DNA of 64,000 bases from Panorpa germanica (taxonomy: Eukaryota; Arthropoda; Insecta; Mecoptera; Panorpidae), in contig OY783203.1 in NCBI GenBank assembly GCA_963678705.1, positions 44,206,347 to 44,270,346 on the forward strand, given 5' to 3'. The translations under genes were made by a program, and so were the position numbers. Each line of letters begins with the position of its first letter. The first letter of the stretch is position 1. Positions 12,546 to 23,395 of this stretch are shown in pieces. Below the pieces are notes generated by a model. That model had not been told where the DNA came from, made no database searches, and saw only the letters and a list, made by a program, of their open reading frames with translations.

Positions 12546-12954
12546 AGCCGTTTAAATACGTTTCAGTCTAACGAAATGCTAGTGGCAATCCCACACTCTA
12601 TGGCAACGACCGGTGTAAATGAAAATAAATAAAAGTTTGAACGCATTTTCATGAACCAGATAAAATTTAGAGGGTAATGTATTTGCAGAGAGTATTTACT
12701 CTAGAATAACATAAAAGTCATTTTACGTTTGAATGTATACGCTCAATGTAAATTTAATAACTGAAATGCTATTTCATTTATGGTATTGACACTGAAACGT
12801 TTAATATATTAATTTAGATTCTAATATTCAGATTGTTATTGAGATTTGATTCAAATTCAAAATTAATTACATCCGAATCCTCATAAAATACAAGTATAGT
12901 CGTAATATTTGTCTGTTATTCATTATTAAAATTGCTTTTACAAAGTCTTACATA

Positions 12955-13240
12955 GCACCAGTGCCGTTTTTAGAATCAATCTAAGGGCCCTAAGTACATG
13001 TTGATGTGCAACGACCCACTCCTCCTATATACTGAATCTTTTTCGTAATTCTTTTAGAATTCTTTTTTTATTAACGCATGAAAAAAAAATTCTAAAAAAG
13101 GATAGTTACTTGTTCCCAAAAATCTCCGTGAGAGCTAAAATCAAAAAAGTAATTTCTTTTCAAAAATTACAAATTGTTCCTGAATATTCATTTTGAAACC
13201 AATTTTCTTTGTGGCGTGGTGCGGGCCCCTAAGGCACTTG
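12955..13240. repeat. Unclassified repeat related to 47525-47830
   Basis: Both loci share a word order of (CT)TTTTTAGAA, a GTGCAACGACCC/GTGCCCC word, a long A/T run, CAATCTCCGTGAG-like text followed by an AAAGTAATTTCTTTTC-like stretch, and later GCGCCCC/GCGGGCCCC. This looks like one diverged dispersed element. No coding capacity is apparent. Confidence 0.4.
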
Positions 13241-13464
13241 TCTATACTTTCTATGCTTAAAAGCGGACCTGCATTGTACAATACTTGCTTCTTGCTCTTG
13301 CAAAGTATTTTAATACATTTATTTTGAGTAATGATCACTCACATTTCTTAAGTCATTCTTACAGCGAGTTTAAATTAAATTTTACTTCAATTCTGAATCG
13401 ATAATACAGAAAATAAATTGTAATTACATTTTCAATCATAATTAGTTTTATTGAAATACACTGT

Positions 13465-13565
13465 TACGAACGGCACAGTGCACAGTGGCTGAGAACATTT
13501 TCGGGTTTTTTTTTTTCTTGTTCTTCGTGTTTCTTGGATTTGCTTGTTATCATATAAGTTAGTTT
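13465..13565 (+). mobile_element. SINE-1 head fragment
   Basis: CACAGTGGCTGAGAACATTT is a tRNA A-box-like start. It is followed, after a T run, by the body words TTTCTTGGATTTGCTTGTTA. The B box is lost. Confidence 0.5.
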
Positions 13566-13566
13566 T

Positions 13567-14128
13567 TTAAAATTTAATTTATTTAACGTCGGCTTATTTC
13601 CAATGCTGAGTCCTATCATCGACGATGTCATATTTATGGTATCGTTACGTCATACATGAGTCGTCCAGAATCAAAGTTGACTAGTTGATGAAAAATTAAA
13701 AATTGAGTTAGATATACCATTGTGTTCAATTGGCAGAGCTTTATATGATGGTAAAAAACGTTTTTAACTTAAAATGAAAATTACAGGCGTTTAATATATT
13801 TTTTTTGTTAAATAGTTTGTACGACAGTCATTTTATTATGGTAATTAACAGAATTATAAAAAAGTTTCAAGATTTTTTGCGATGTGATATTTCAATAACA
13901 TTTTCACACTTTTCTCAGTTTCACGAAAACATCAACTAGCCAACTTTAATTCTGCACGACTTATATATTAACTACACCGCTACCTAATAAGTTTATGACT
14001 ATATATCTACATAATCAATGTAACTTGATAACAACCAAACCCAGAAAATATAACTCTGATCAGAGGATCAAAACCCAAAGAGACAGTAGTCTTCGTCAAA
14101 TATCAATGCTTTCACACTGTGTGGTAAT
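13567..14128 (-). mobile_element. SINE-1 copy split by a MITE insertion
   Basis: On the minus strand the head and body are at 13961-14128 (tRNA-like start, CCAAACCCAGAAAA as the reverse of the body motif, and ACTACACCGCTACCTAATAA). The 3' tail is at 13567-13659 (reverse of GACTCAGCATTGGAAATAAG and the ACGTTAAATAAAT end). The two halves match adjacent parts of other SINE-1 copies, and the 301 bases between them have their own inverted repeats. This shows insertion of a younger element into the SINE. Confidence 0.7.
13660..13960. mobile_element. 301-bp MITE with 31-bp terminal inverted repeats
   Basis: Left end 13660-13690 and right end 13930-13960 are inverted copies matching at 28 of 31 positions (start GTCGTCCAGAATCAAAGTTG on the left, GTCGTGCAGAATTAAAGTTG on the reversed right). 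There is no coding capacity, and size and structure fit a miniature inverted-repeat element. The target-site duplication is not clear, so the superfamily is unassigned. It lies inside a SINE-1 copy. Confidence 0.75.
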
Positions 14129-14609
14129 TATAATTAGTTTGATTATATGCTCTTATAAACATACAAGCCATGCACTCGACCAGTGCGTCATTCATACAGT
14201 TAGAAACATTTAATATTCTTGACTGAATTTTTATATTTCATTTATAAGGTCTAGAAGATTACGAGTAGTACCTAGATATCAATTATTTTCTACTTGAAAG
14301 CTCAAATATTACCACTAGTTAATTCATTCTAAGTGAAATAACAGAGATAAAAAAGTAAGGTTATGATATAACCCTGCCTCCACCTTAAATGTTACTACAT
14401 TAAACTTCTTAGAGATAAATCATAAAATTATGTTATTACATTTAATTTATTATTCCCTGCTGTATTTCTTTCAATTTAAATTTATTCTCTTTTTAAATAA
14501 TTTTACTTTGGAGTTAAATTCTTTATGTTTTTCCTTAACATTTCCTTACATTACATTAAATTCTAAATAATTAAGGAGACATGAAAAGACGGAATAGTGG
14601 TCGTGAAGG

Positions 14610-14800
14610 GTGGTGCTTGCTGCCAGATTCCTGTGTCTTCGGGTTCGATTCAAAGAACAGCGTTATTATTTTTAAATGTGGTTGTTGTTTCGTTCAATTG
14701 ATGAAATCCATTAGGCCACATACATGAGACCCCGATATATACACCACCAACATTTTAGGATTGTGTCGGCGATGGGACAGTATCGAAAAAAGGCTGGCCT
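14610..14800 (+). mobile_element. SINE-1 copy
   Basis: Shows the head (GGTGCTTGCTGCCAGATTCC), TGTCTTCGGGTTCGATTC as a good B box, a diverged body, and a 3' part with GTGTCGGCGATGGGACAGTA. The final tail is lost. Confidence 0.65.
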
Positions 14801-15284
14801 CAAATAAATTATTTTAGAAAATTCCAATTATAAGAAAACCTATTTATTTTCGGGAATGCATATTCTACATTTAGCTGTACGTTAAAATAAAAAAATACCC
14901 TTTGAAGAAGCTATTATATTTGTTACATATTCATACAGTTCATTAGTGACCTCCTCTGAAAAATCTAAATTTTAGTTGATTATGCACTTATATGTAAAAT
15001 TATATCCTGTATCTGATTCAATACTAAGATCATATATGCAACCAAATAACATTAATGCAAATAAATTTGTCGAACACTGCTAGAATAATTGAAACTCGAA
15101 TATTGCTCTCGTGGTTATCTTAAAACTCAATATTCGTAGATGAATCACTAATGAACTGGGCCGGTGTGATTAAATCATTAATTTTAACATTCCGTTAACA
15201 CGTTGGAACTGGGTTTAATCCTAGACTCAGCATGTATTTATTAGGAGACAAATAATGCCAATAGTACAAGGCGGTAAAATGTCT

Positions 15285-15292
15285 GTTGCATA
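15285..15292. repeat. Left target-site duplication of the hAT MITE
   Basis: GTTGCATA immediately before the element is repeated exactly at 15752-15759, immediately after it. Confidence 0.85.
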
Positions 15293-15751
15293 CATAGGGA
15301 TATAAGACTAGAGTACGCAAAGTGTACGGCTGCGTGTAAGAGGAAGGGATAGATGCAAAGAGAGAGATTCCCTACCGAGGTTCCTAGCTGTTCTTCGTAG
15401 CGTACGTATGGTAGGGAGTAAACAAGCCTGCCGACTTGGTTGATTGCCGGTATGGTAGGGGGTAAACAAGCAAGCAGACGCTATAGTTAAAATAAAACTA
15501 TATATAAAGCATAAAATAAAATAAAATAAAGCAGATATAAAGCAAAATATATAAAGCATTTTAATATCCAGATAATGAATAGAGACACCGACAACCCCCC
15601 ACTTATTGCTATATTTTCGTTACCGCGGCAGTCAATCACAGCACTCGGCTCGAAAGAGACATAGAGAGAATTATCGAGGTTATCTCTCTCTTTGTTTCTG
15701 CCTATGTTTCAGTATTCAGCCTCTTGCGCACTCTAGTCTTATATCTCTATG
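15293..15751. mobile_element. Complete 459-bp hAT-type MITE
   Basis: The terminal inverted repeats start CATAGGGATATAAGACTAGA (left) and CATAGAGATATAAGACTAGA (reversed right), and matching continues for about 30 bases. The element is flanked by a perfect 8-bp duplication GTTGCATA. An 8-bp duplication with CA..TG-type ends is characteristic of the hAT superfamily. An 83-codon open frame on the minus strand (15308-15559) carries low-complexity AAATA repeats and shows no transposase similarity, so the element is non-autonomous. A related end piece is at 33035-33160. The intact ends and duplications suggest recent movement. Confidence 0.88.
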
Positions 15752-15759
15752 GTTGCATA

Positions 15760-16349
15760 ACTATGTACTGTATTAAGGCAACTAATATTTGACGAATAGG
15801 ACAATTAAACCAATAGTGATATGACTAAGTGATGTTTAGCTCCAGAGTGGATGGTTTTAAATTTCCTCACGTTGTGGACCCATATGATTGATCTACGAGT
15901 ATGTATGTCAAGAACATACAGAGTGAGGTTATATCACAAAATACAATTTTCTGAGAAATAACTTAACACCACTTTAGTAGAAAAGGATAGTATCAAAATT
16001 GATAGGTCCATGGTAGCGGATCCGTGAACCCCTGGACTCCTGGACAATAGATGTAGGTGCCATTCTTTATTCTAGGAAGCGTTTGTTGCGTTTTACGATT
16101 TTATTCAGTTCACTGGTTTACATCAAAATGGTCACTCGTGCTTTTGGAAAAGTATGTTTACACTTTGGTAAACTGTTATTGGCTGAAATACATCACGAGA
16201 GACAATAGCTATTTTTCAATTTAAAGGCATAACTATTTTATTTCGAATAAGAAATAGAATAATAGTAGTATTTCAAGCAATTGATGAATGATAACATACA
16301 CAGACTTTTTTTTACTCTTTAATATTCTGAACCTGTTTATTCATATTCA
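15760..16349. other. Gene-free stretch
   Basis: No exon or repeat could be assigned. Confidence 0.45.
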
Positions 16350-16405
16350 GATATTCGATCGCGAATCGGCGTTATATTTTCTGGGTTTGGTTGCTGTCAA
16401 GTTTA
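16350..16405 (+). mobile_element. SINE-1 fragment
   Basis: Only the middle is kept: TCGCGAATCGG in place of the B box, then TTATATTTTCTGGGTTTGGT. It abuts the 3' end of the oppositely oriented LINE copy. Confidence 0.55.
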
Positions 16406-16424
16406 TTTTTTATTTTTTAAATAG

Positions 16425-16870
16425 TTATTCGAGTGCACTATCAAAAGTTATTAGCACTTAAAAGAATATATACATTTATAAACATTTAATAATAATCAAT
16501 ATAATTTACAACTTATAGATACTAGTAAGGGTACTTAAAATAAAGAGATTAAATAAGTTTTTTTAATAAAGTCAATAAGTAATTTCATAGTTTCCCTACT
16601 TTCAAATATCAGCCTATATTCCTCATCTGTGCGATGAGTACCTTGAACATAGGAGAATAATATGCTTTACCGTTAGTGTGCTGTTACATTATTCACATAT
16701 TAGTTGAGGCTTTGAATAAGTAGGTATGTGTAAGATTTTTATGACCTATCATGAGTCTATATATTACTATTTCCAGCCTTCTATTTAGTCCGTCCGGTAA
16801 TTCTTGTTTGCAAATTGATGGTTTCGTTTCCTTAATTTATTATCACTTTCTTCGTGCAATTTCAAGTTTA
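16425..16870 (-). mobile_element. LINE (Jockey-like) 3' end, 5'-truncated
   Basis: On the minus strand it encodes the end of a reverse transcriptase/RNase H-type ORF2 with LTVKHIILLCSRYSSHRT and, upstream, RTDKLNRRLEIVIYRLMIGH in broken frames. This is the usual C-terminal 'HL..RCP.C...LTVKHIL..C' layout of Jockey-clade elements. It is followed by a 3' UTR with TATAAGTTGTAAATTA and AAGTGCTAATAACTTTTGA, ending in GCACTCGAATA. Related copies are at 29690-30075, 46250-46390 and 52760-53010. It is a dead copy. Confidence 0.7.
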
Positions 16871-17739
16871 TTTAATTGTGTGGTTATATAACTTATTAAT
16901 AAAAAACATAAACAACATAAAACTTTAAAGAAATGTAATGTAAAAGAAAGAATTGTAAATTAATTAAGTTTTTTTATATAATGGCATGTAAAATAAGTAA
17001 AATTTTGGCGATAATTATAAAACAGGGTGTTTAGATAAAGTATATTGTGTCCCAATAAGAGCGGTAAATTTAGTGTTGTCTCATATAAAAAAAACACGCT
17101 GTTATCAATTTTCAAAATCAAATCAATCAAATTTTTTATAAAAAAAAACATTTGATTAAAACCGGAAATCGGATTTAATGTTGTTGATTAGTTAGGTTCC
17201 TTTCATAATTTCAGCAATAACGTAGCTTTTAACGTAGTTTTCTTTCTATGAGATACTAACCTAAAATACATATTTTAAATATGTAGGGAATACTTGCAAA
17301 GCAGTTAGCATAATATTGTATACATAAGCTCTAATTTATGTCGTCATAAACACAGGTTAGCAGCGCATAAATCAAACGTCTAAAGTGAAGTAATCAGCGT
17401 ATTGTGCTTGTGCAGGTGTCGTATGTGTGACACAACTAAATACGGGTATTAAACTACCTGCTCAATGAAGATGCATTGTTCTCCTGCGAAGTACGACCCT
17501 CTAGCACCGGTTAATACATTATCCAACTGTGGTGCACAAACCGTGGGCGTTCAACATTGTTGTAAAATATATTACCCGTTTAATGTTATCGCGATATATA
17601 TATATATAGGAATGCCATAATTTCCTAAACAAATGAAATGAACACGTAGAAAAATACGTCCCACATATTCGATTTGTGATAGAATTTCTCCGAATTCCGA
17701 CTTCCATGGCCACCAACCGGCCGACTTCCAAATAAACAA
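16871..17739. other. Gene-free stretch
   Basis: No exon, RNA gene or assignable repeat was seen. Confidence 0.45.
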
Positions 17740-18125
17740 AGAAAAATTCGGAAAAAAATATAAATAAAAGAAAACAGAAAAAAAAACACAACAGCAATGG
17801 AAAATAAGAATAAAATAGCTTTATAAAAGAGATGGATATGGTTGAAAGAATCAAAGTTGTGCACTCGGAGGACTTAATTAGCAAATGGATGGGAATATAC
17901 AAGAGGGGCAAGGAATATAATGGAAGACATCGCAGTGAACGCCATCGTATTCTATATCAATAAGTAATGCCGTCATATACAAAGAAGATACAAGGAAAAA
18001 TAATGGAAAATATTGAGGTAACACTTTAAACAAGTAATATTCCATGCATAATGTACTAATCGACTTGTATTTAATTACGGGAATACTACTTGGCTCCGTT
18101 GATGAACACAACATGCACTAAGCAG
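17740..18125 (+). repeat. Dispersed coding-like repeat ('MDIV' family), copy 1
   Basis: Contains ATGGATATGGTTGAAAGAAT then GTTGTGCACTCGGAGGACTT and AGACATCGCAGTGAACGCCA. The same words recur in order at 18395-18720, 28575-28720 and 30815-31200. The start reads MDMVERIKVVHSEDLISKWM before stops. The coding remnants belong to an unidentified multi-copy sequence. Frames are broken here. Confidence 0.5.
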
Positions 18126-18237
18126 TTACCATTTCTATTTAATCAACTATTTTAATTTGAAGTTCTTTGTTACTCTACCGTTATTAACCTATCTAATTAA
18201 GTTCAGCTAACTCCACGCACAACTAATAGCAAGCATG

Positions 18238-18300
18238 TCCTTAGTGATCCGGATTAAGTACCCGCATGAAACGTGTGGTCCTTAGCGAACCGAATTAAGG
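18238..18300. repeat. Short direct repeat, period ~41 bp
   Basis: GTCCTTAGTGATCCGGATTA (18238) and GTCCTTAGCGAACCGAATTA (18279) are two diverged copies in tandem. They may be the end of an older insertion. Confidence 0.5.
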
Positions 18301-18329
18301 ACTCATTATATATTTATACAATACAACGA

Positions 18330-18395
18330 TATATACTCAAGTTATATTTTCTGAGTTTGCTTACAATCAAACTTAATTGGTTATGTCCTAACATA
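18330..18395 (+). mobile_element. SINE-1 fragment
   Basis: AAGTTATATTTTCTGAGTTT followed by GCTTACAATCAAACTTAATT is the diverged SINE-1 body. The head and tail are absent. Confidence 0.5.
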
Positions 18396-18990
18396 ATCAT
18401 AAATATGAAAAAAAAACATGATCACAAAAGAAAAAAATACGAAAATGAAAACAGAAAAAGTTACAAAAGTAACGGAAAAAAGAAGAATAAAGAAATAGCG
18501 TACTTGTGCAGCGGGAGGACTTAATTAGCAGTATACAATTGGGAGACTTGTGGAAAAGTTATACATAATAATACAAAAAGTGTTAATTGAAGAAAATCTT
18601 CCACTAGGATAGTTGGAATGTGCATTTCAAAAAGAAGCAGAGAATGCAATGGGAGCCATCGCAGTGGAAATTCTTGTCAGTCATTCTTGAAATAGAAACA
18701 GATGAGCCCATGAATATTCAAGAAGGAAAGTGATATTGGAAGATGGATAATGAAGTTATTAGAGAAGCAACGATGAAAAAATTTGAAATTGAATAGGAAA
18801 AAAAACTGAAAAATAGAAAAAAACAACAAAAAATCACAATCGTGATGTAATTATTCTTTAAATAGAAACAGATGATGAGCACATAAAAGTTCAAGAATAG
18901 AAGGGATATTGGCAGATGGATAATGAAGTTATTAGAGAAGCAACTATGGAAGAGTTTGAAATAGAATGGAAAAAAACTGGAAATATTTAT
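18396..18990 (+). repeat. 'MDIV' family, copy 2 with a local duplication
   Basis: Begins with CATAATCATAAATATGAAAA, as does the copy at 28575, then AACAGAAAAAGTTACAAAAG. From 18670 to 18990 a ~180-bp unit (GAAATAGAAACAGATGA ... GATGGATAATGAAGTTATTA ... AGAAGCAACTATGGAAGAGT) occurs twice in tandem, and once more at 31160-31285. In frame this reads LEIETDE...MDNEIIREETMEEFEIEW. The identity of the family is unknown. Confidence 0.5.
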
Positions 18991-21900
18991 ATATATATAT
19001 ATATTATATTGTATAATAAAATGTTTATAAAATGTATATATTAGTTTATAAATAAATATTTAAAAAAAGAAGATACTCGTATATATTATACATCGATAAA
19101 TAACAAGTAGAAAACAATTAGAATTTATAAAGGATCAATTATTTAATTTGATCATTTGAAGTCGTCTAATCAAATGTAATGGTAACAAAAGAAATAGCTG
19201 ATAGCTAAATGTTCTTTGATCTATAGTCAAGAATATCATTCTATACTATAAATAAATAATGTCATATACGATATATTTGCTGAAGTCATAGAATTGCCTC
19301 GATGTACAAAACCAAAAGTATTAATCAAAAAGGAGAACAAGAAACGTAAATAAAAACGATATAAATATAATACTCTTACTCGTATACCATTCAAACTTCA
19401 GACGAGCTCAAACATAATTTTTCATCAATTCAGAATGGAACAATAAGATGATATCATTAATTTATTTATATGGCATTCAATTACACAAATACTGTATACA
19501 ATATTATTTCCATTGTTTAGTCAATTTTTTAAAAGTAGTTTTCGGTATTGAATGATTTTGGTAATTACAGCAATTCATTACAACATATGTTAGTTTTGCT
19601 AAAACTTTTTATAATTTTTTTATTCGACTTATTTGTATTTATAATAACGCACATAAGTAAGCAGGTCCCTCAAACCGTAATTAAAATTGAACATCTTGTA
19701 TGAACCTAAAACCCCTACTCTGCAGCTGTTTAATTTCGTCCGTTAACTCCAACTGAACTTAAGTATAGTAGCCTAGGTTAAGTAGCCTAATTTACAAAAT
19801 ATGTGCCTTTGAAGAATCCTCAAAAGTTAACGACACTGATTAAACAGTTGCAAAATAAAGGTCTAAACTTGATGGAGATGGAGGATCAAATTTTACATAT
19901 AACAGCATACTCAACCTAAATTTCGACTTTTTGGAATTGTTTCTAATGCTCTGAACAATCGATATATCGAAGTAGAACCACTCAAATAAATGCAATGATC
20001 TAAGGAGTAAACAAAGATGATTTCAGATTTCCAGTTTAAGTAACCGTATCAACTGTACCTCGCACTAAACTTTATAACAGCTAATAAATGGGCTTATAAA
20101 ACCCGTTAATATAATGTTTATAATAAAGTTATAATGGCAGTTAATAATAAAATGACAATGTAATGTAAAGGCTGATAACGTTTAAGTTACTAGCATCATT
20201 AAACTGACCAACATTAAAGTGTTTCAAACCGTTTAATGGACCTGTTGATAATAGACTTCCGACTACAAGAGAGTTTATTAGGTATTTCGCAGTAATAAAA
20301 TGAACTCTCAAACAATGGGACTATTAAATAGAATCATAAATTTGAGGTCAATGGTTTAGATAACAAGAAAGTTTAAATTTAGTAGGAGTATTTACATATT
20401 CTGTATAACCATAAATCTATTATACCACTAAGAATTAAATTTAAAGCCTTTTAGATGTGGTAAACCATTAAAAGCGTTCAAAAGTCATGCATTTTCAGTT
20501 TTGTTATTCTTTTGCAATAATAAACGTATATTTACTATTATATTAAACTTTTTGTAAAAAGAAATTGCGAATTAAAATATTTATTTATTAAATTTATCAC
20601 TTCTTTATATGCGACCTACATTCGTTTTCTATATTAGTACTAGCTAAGCTCTACTCTGTAAAGTGAATACAGGCTTTGTTGGCAATCTTGGTATTCGCTC
20701 CAACCTTAATTAATAAGCTTAAAACACGCTAACACCTTGCAAAGATAGCTTGGTACAATGTAATTTCAAGATTTATTTCTACTGGGATATGTAACGGATT
20801 GTACATTTTAGCAGTGTGATGGTTCCACATTCTATACCGAAACTACCACAATGTTATAGTTTATAGGGAAGTAAATTTTACGTGCAGTTTAGATATATCG
20901 TTGTAAAGTCATGCTCAAAGCATTTTCACTTGAATGAATTTCAAAGGCTATCGGTTTTATTAGATACACGGTTTAATGATTTTCAAAAACAATATCGATC
21001 GATAAACATTTAATTTGTTTAGTTATTTCTTTTGAATCTGTGTTATTTATTTTTAACCGTAATCAAATTAAGTTAATACCTTATTAACAACAATTCTGGT
21101 ATTATTTATATCAATTATGTTGTTTATAATTTTTCTTTCACTTACATCTTATTTCACTGCTGGGTCATATTCGCCGGTCATTGTCCAATTGCATATTATT
21201 TATATGCGTAAAGTATTCTAAAATTATGAGAATACAAAACAAACAAAAATAACCGTTTTCAATAATCAAAAATAATCATTCAACAATGTCTTCCTTGACT
21301 AACAAGTAGGGAAAGGTCTGCAAAAAATCGATTTTCAACTCAAGTCGACTTTATGATCGACTTTTATAGTTTCTACTTTCGATATCTATTAATTGTCTAA
21401 AGAAATCGACTTTTCTAAGTGTTCTATGAATCATTATTTTCCAATAATACTATGCCTTCCGACATGACAAGATTCCAAATCCAATATCAAAAACAGTTAA
21501 ATAAGCAAAATATTATCTCTGTTTTGCGGTAGGTGTTCACAAAGTGACCATCTACATGAAAAGCAGCCAACGCATTGAATTTAATTGAAAGAGATACCAG
21601 TGTGGACGTGTTGTACAACTTCTTCTAACAAATGTTAGATGTCGCATGTTTAAGTCGCACCAATGTGTACAGGACATAAAGGCGTCAATGACTGTGTATG
21701 CGAGTATATGTATCTCATAACTTGTTTACTATTAGGTATTTCACAAGACATATTTTGTTGAATATAAATTCCTTATTTAATATATTTAATATTTTGTTTT
21801 ATTTATATTTTCCCGCGAATAAATCATTTTCTATAGTAGCTTAAGCAAAACTGTAAAATTGCACTGATTCACAAATAATTTTTAATTTATACCAAAGTCT

Positions 21901-22001
21901 ATAATTTATACACAATTAATTAGTAATTAAAACAATATTTCTCCGTGATATTTAATGTACACTTTCTTTACCCCTTTTACGAAATAAGTAATTTTACTTA
22001 C
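18991..22001. other. Gene-free intron sequence
   Basis: Three kilobases between the repeat block and the next exon on the minus strand. No exon-like window, RNA gene or recognisable transposon was seen. It includes a short (TA)n at about 18990-19008. Confidence 0.5.
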
Positions 22002-22156
22002 CAGCAATAGCAGTGCGATGGGGTAATATAGTAATAGCGCCTTCGGCAGCCCATTCTTGATCGCGTACTGGGTGAAACTTTGCGCCCCAAGCATCACTAC
22101 CGATCCATAGGAAATGCCCAGTCTTGTTTGCACGGATGCTAGCTTGAAGTAATTTC
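22002..22156 (-). CDS. Coding exon of an unrecognised membrane protein (upstream exon)
   Basis: The exon is 155 bases on the minus strand, after an acceptor CTTGATCTTACAG and before a consensus donor GTAAGT. It enters in phase 1 (first codon split after one base) and leaves in phase 0, which matches the phase-0 acceptor at 8269. The peptide reads NYFKLASVQTRLGISYG, SVVMLGAQSFTQYAIKNG, then LPKALLLYYPIALLLL. The last part is a convincing membrane helix start, and a less polar helix precedes it. GC content is near 50%, against about 30% in the flanks, and conserved-looking codon use supports a real exon. The family was not recognised; a multi-pass transporter or receptor is plausible. Upstream exons would lie above 22157, and I did not find them. 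Confidence 0.65.
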
Positions 22157-22633
22157 CTGTAAGATCAAGTACTTATAAATAAAAATAATATAGTCATTTG
22201 GTTCTACAAGATAGATTATAATTTAATCATATCCGGCCGCATCGTGGATTACTTAAAAAATATATCAAATGTCATTATGCGAGTAATATGTTATTAAGCA
22301 GTAAATGTAGTCTGCTTCAAAATACGTGCATATTACACCAGCTAAATAACAATTTTAAAATGAGGTCACGATATTAAAAAAGCAACGAAAAGAAAATTGT
22401 GCTACATATATATATTCTCTTAATGTAAAATCGTTATAACAGTAGATCTCCGTATAATACGACTTCCACCAGTGCAAATTCATGAAACGCGACATAATAT
22501 TGCACCGAGTTGTTTTCTTCAAAGTGATTTCGAACAACACGTTTAAATGAGACAGCCAACATACTTCTAATTGAAGTAATTTGATTACTTCAGCTACATC
22601 TGTCTAAAGTAGCACTTATACAAAAAAGTATAT

Positions 22634-22760
22634 ATACGAGGGAGGATTAATAAGTGCCCGTGTTTGTAGACAGGTGGCGTTGCTAAGGGGAGTTGCCATT
22701 ATCATCTTTCAAACGACACCATACAAAACTTTCGACCTTGTTGGTAGTTTCTTATGGTAT
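22634..22760. mobile_element. mariner-type terminal piece
   Basis: TACGAGGGAGGATTAATAAG directly after a TA matches the mariner ends at 60936 (TACGAGGGTAGTTTGATAAT) and 56405 (reversed TACGAGGGTAGTATGTTAAG). It is followed by a GC-richer leader but no transposase. Confidence 0.5.
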
Positions 22761-22854
22761 GGTTCACTACACTAATTATGCAATAATTAATTTAATTCTG
22801 AAACTATAGCATATCAGCGTTCATAACATGTATTGCTTTTTATAACCTAACGTA

Positions 22855-23163
22855 TCACTCAATAAATTCGTAGGATGACAAAGAGATAGCGCCTCTTTTG
22901 CCAAATCTATCCATTCCATTTTTTCCCATTAAAAAGCAACACACGAAATTCAAATTCCGTCAGTAATCCCACTGTAACTCGTAAACTAAAAGCCTGAATG
23001 TAATGAAATTTTGACACATATCGTTTGAAAAATCATATGGATTTGTCAGTAGTGGCTGTTTTGCTATATTTTCAGAGTTAAATTGATTATGTGATTTAAA
23101 TGGATTCATCAATAGTAGCGCCATTTATATGTCATCCTACGAACTTATTGAGTGATGTGATAT
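22855..23163. mobile_element. ~305-bp MITE with terminal inverted repeats
   Basis: Left end ATCACTCAATAAATTCGTAG then GATGACA. Reversed right end ATCACTCAATAAGTTCGTAG then GATGACA. The right end carries a five-base extension of the terminal repeat, and flanking TA dinucleotides suggest a Tc1/mariner-type target. There is no coding capacity. A second copy of one end (reversed ATCACTCAATAAGTTTGTAG) is at 39473-39503. Confidence 0.75.
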
Positions 23164-23344
23164 AATGTCGCTTTACTAATTTTACAGATTTCTTTGTTGC
23201 ATGTGTATTTTTCAGCTGTTGCAGAGCAGTTTAGTTTAACATTTAATTTCACTGTGTAATTTTAGTATCTATCATCATTTTTATTTAAAATGTACAATAT
23301 TCATAATATATTATGAGAAACAAGTTTTGTATATGTACTAGTAT

Positions 23345-23395
23345 ACTCGTATATGATATACAATATACATATATATATATATATATATGAATGAA
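23345..23395. repeat. (TA)n-rich microsatellite
   Basis: A run of TA units interrupted by TATGAATG words, next to a TATACTCGTA motif. Confidence 0.85.

Noticed and set aside
15308..15559. 83-codon ORF
   Set aside because: Lies wholly inside the hAT MITE and shows no transposase similarity.
17519..17911. 130-codon minus-strand ORF
   Set aside because: Low-complexity Phe/Tyr/Ile-rich translation of AT-rich DNA, overlapping the 'MDIV' repeat on the other strand.
22355..22540. 61-codon minus-strand ORF upstream of the 22-kb exon, considered as a further exon
   Set aside because: No acceptor/donor pair fits and the composition equals the AT-rich background.
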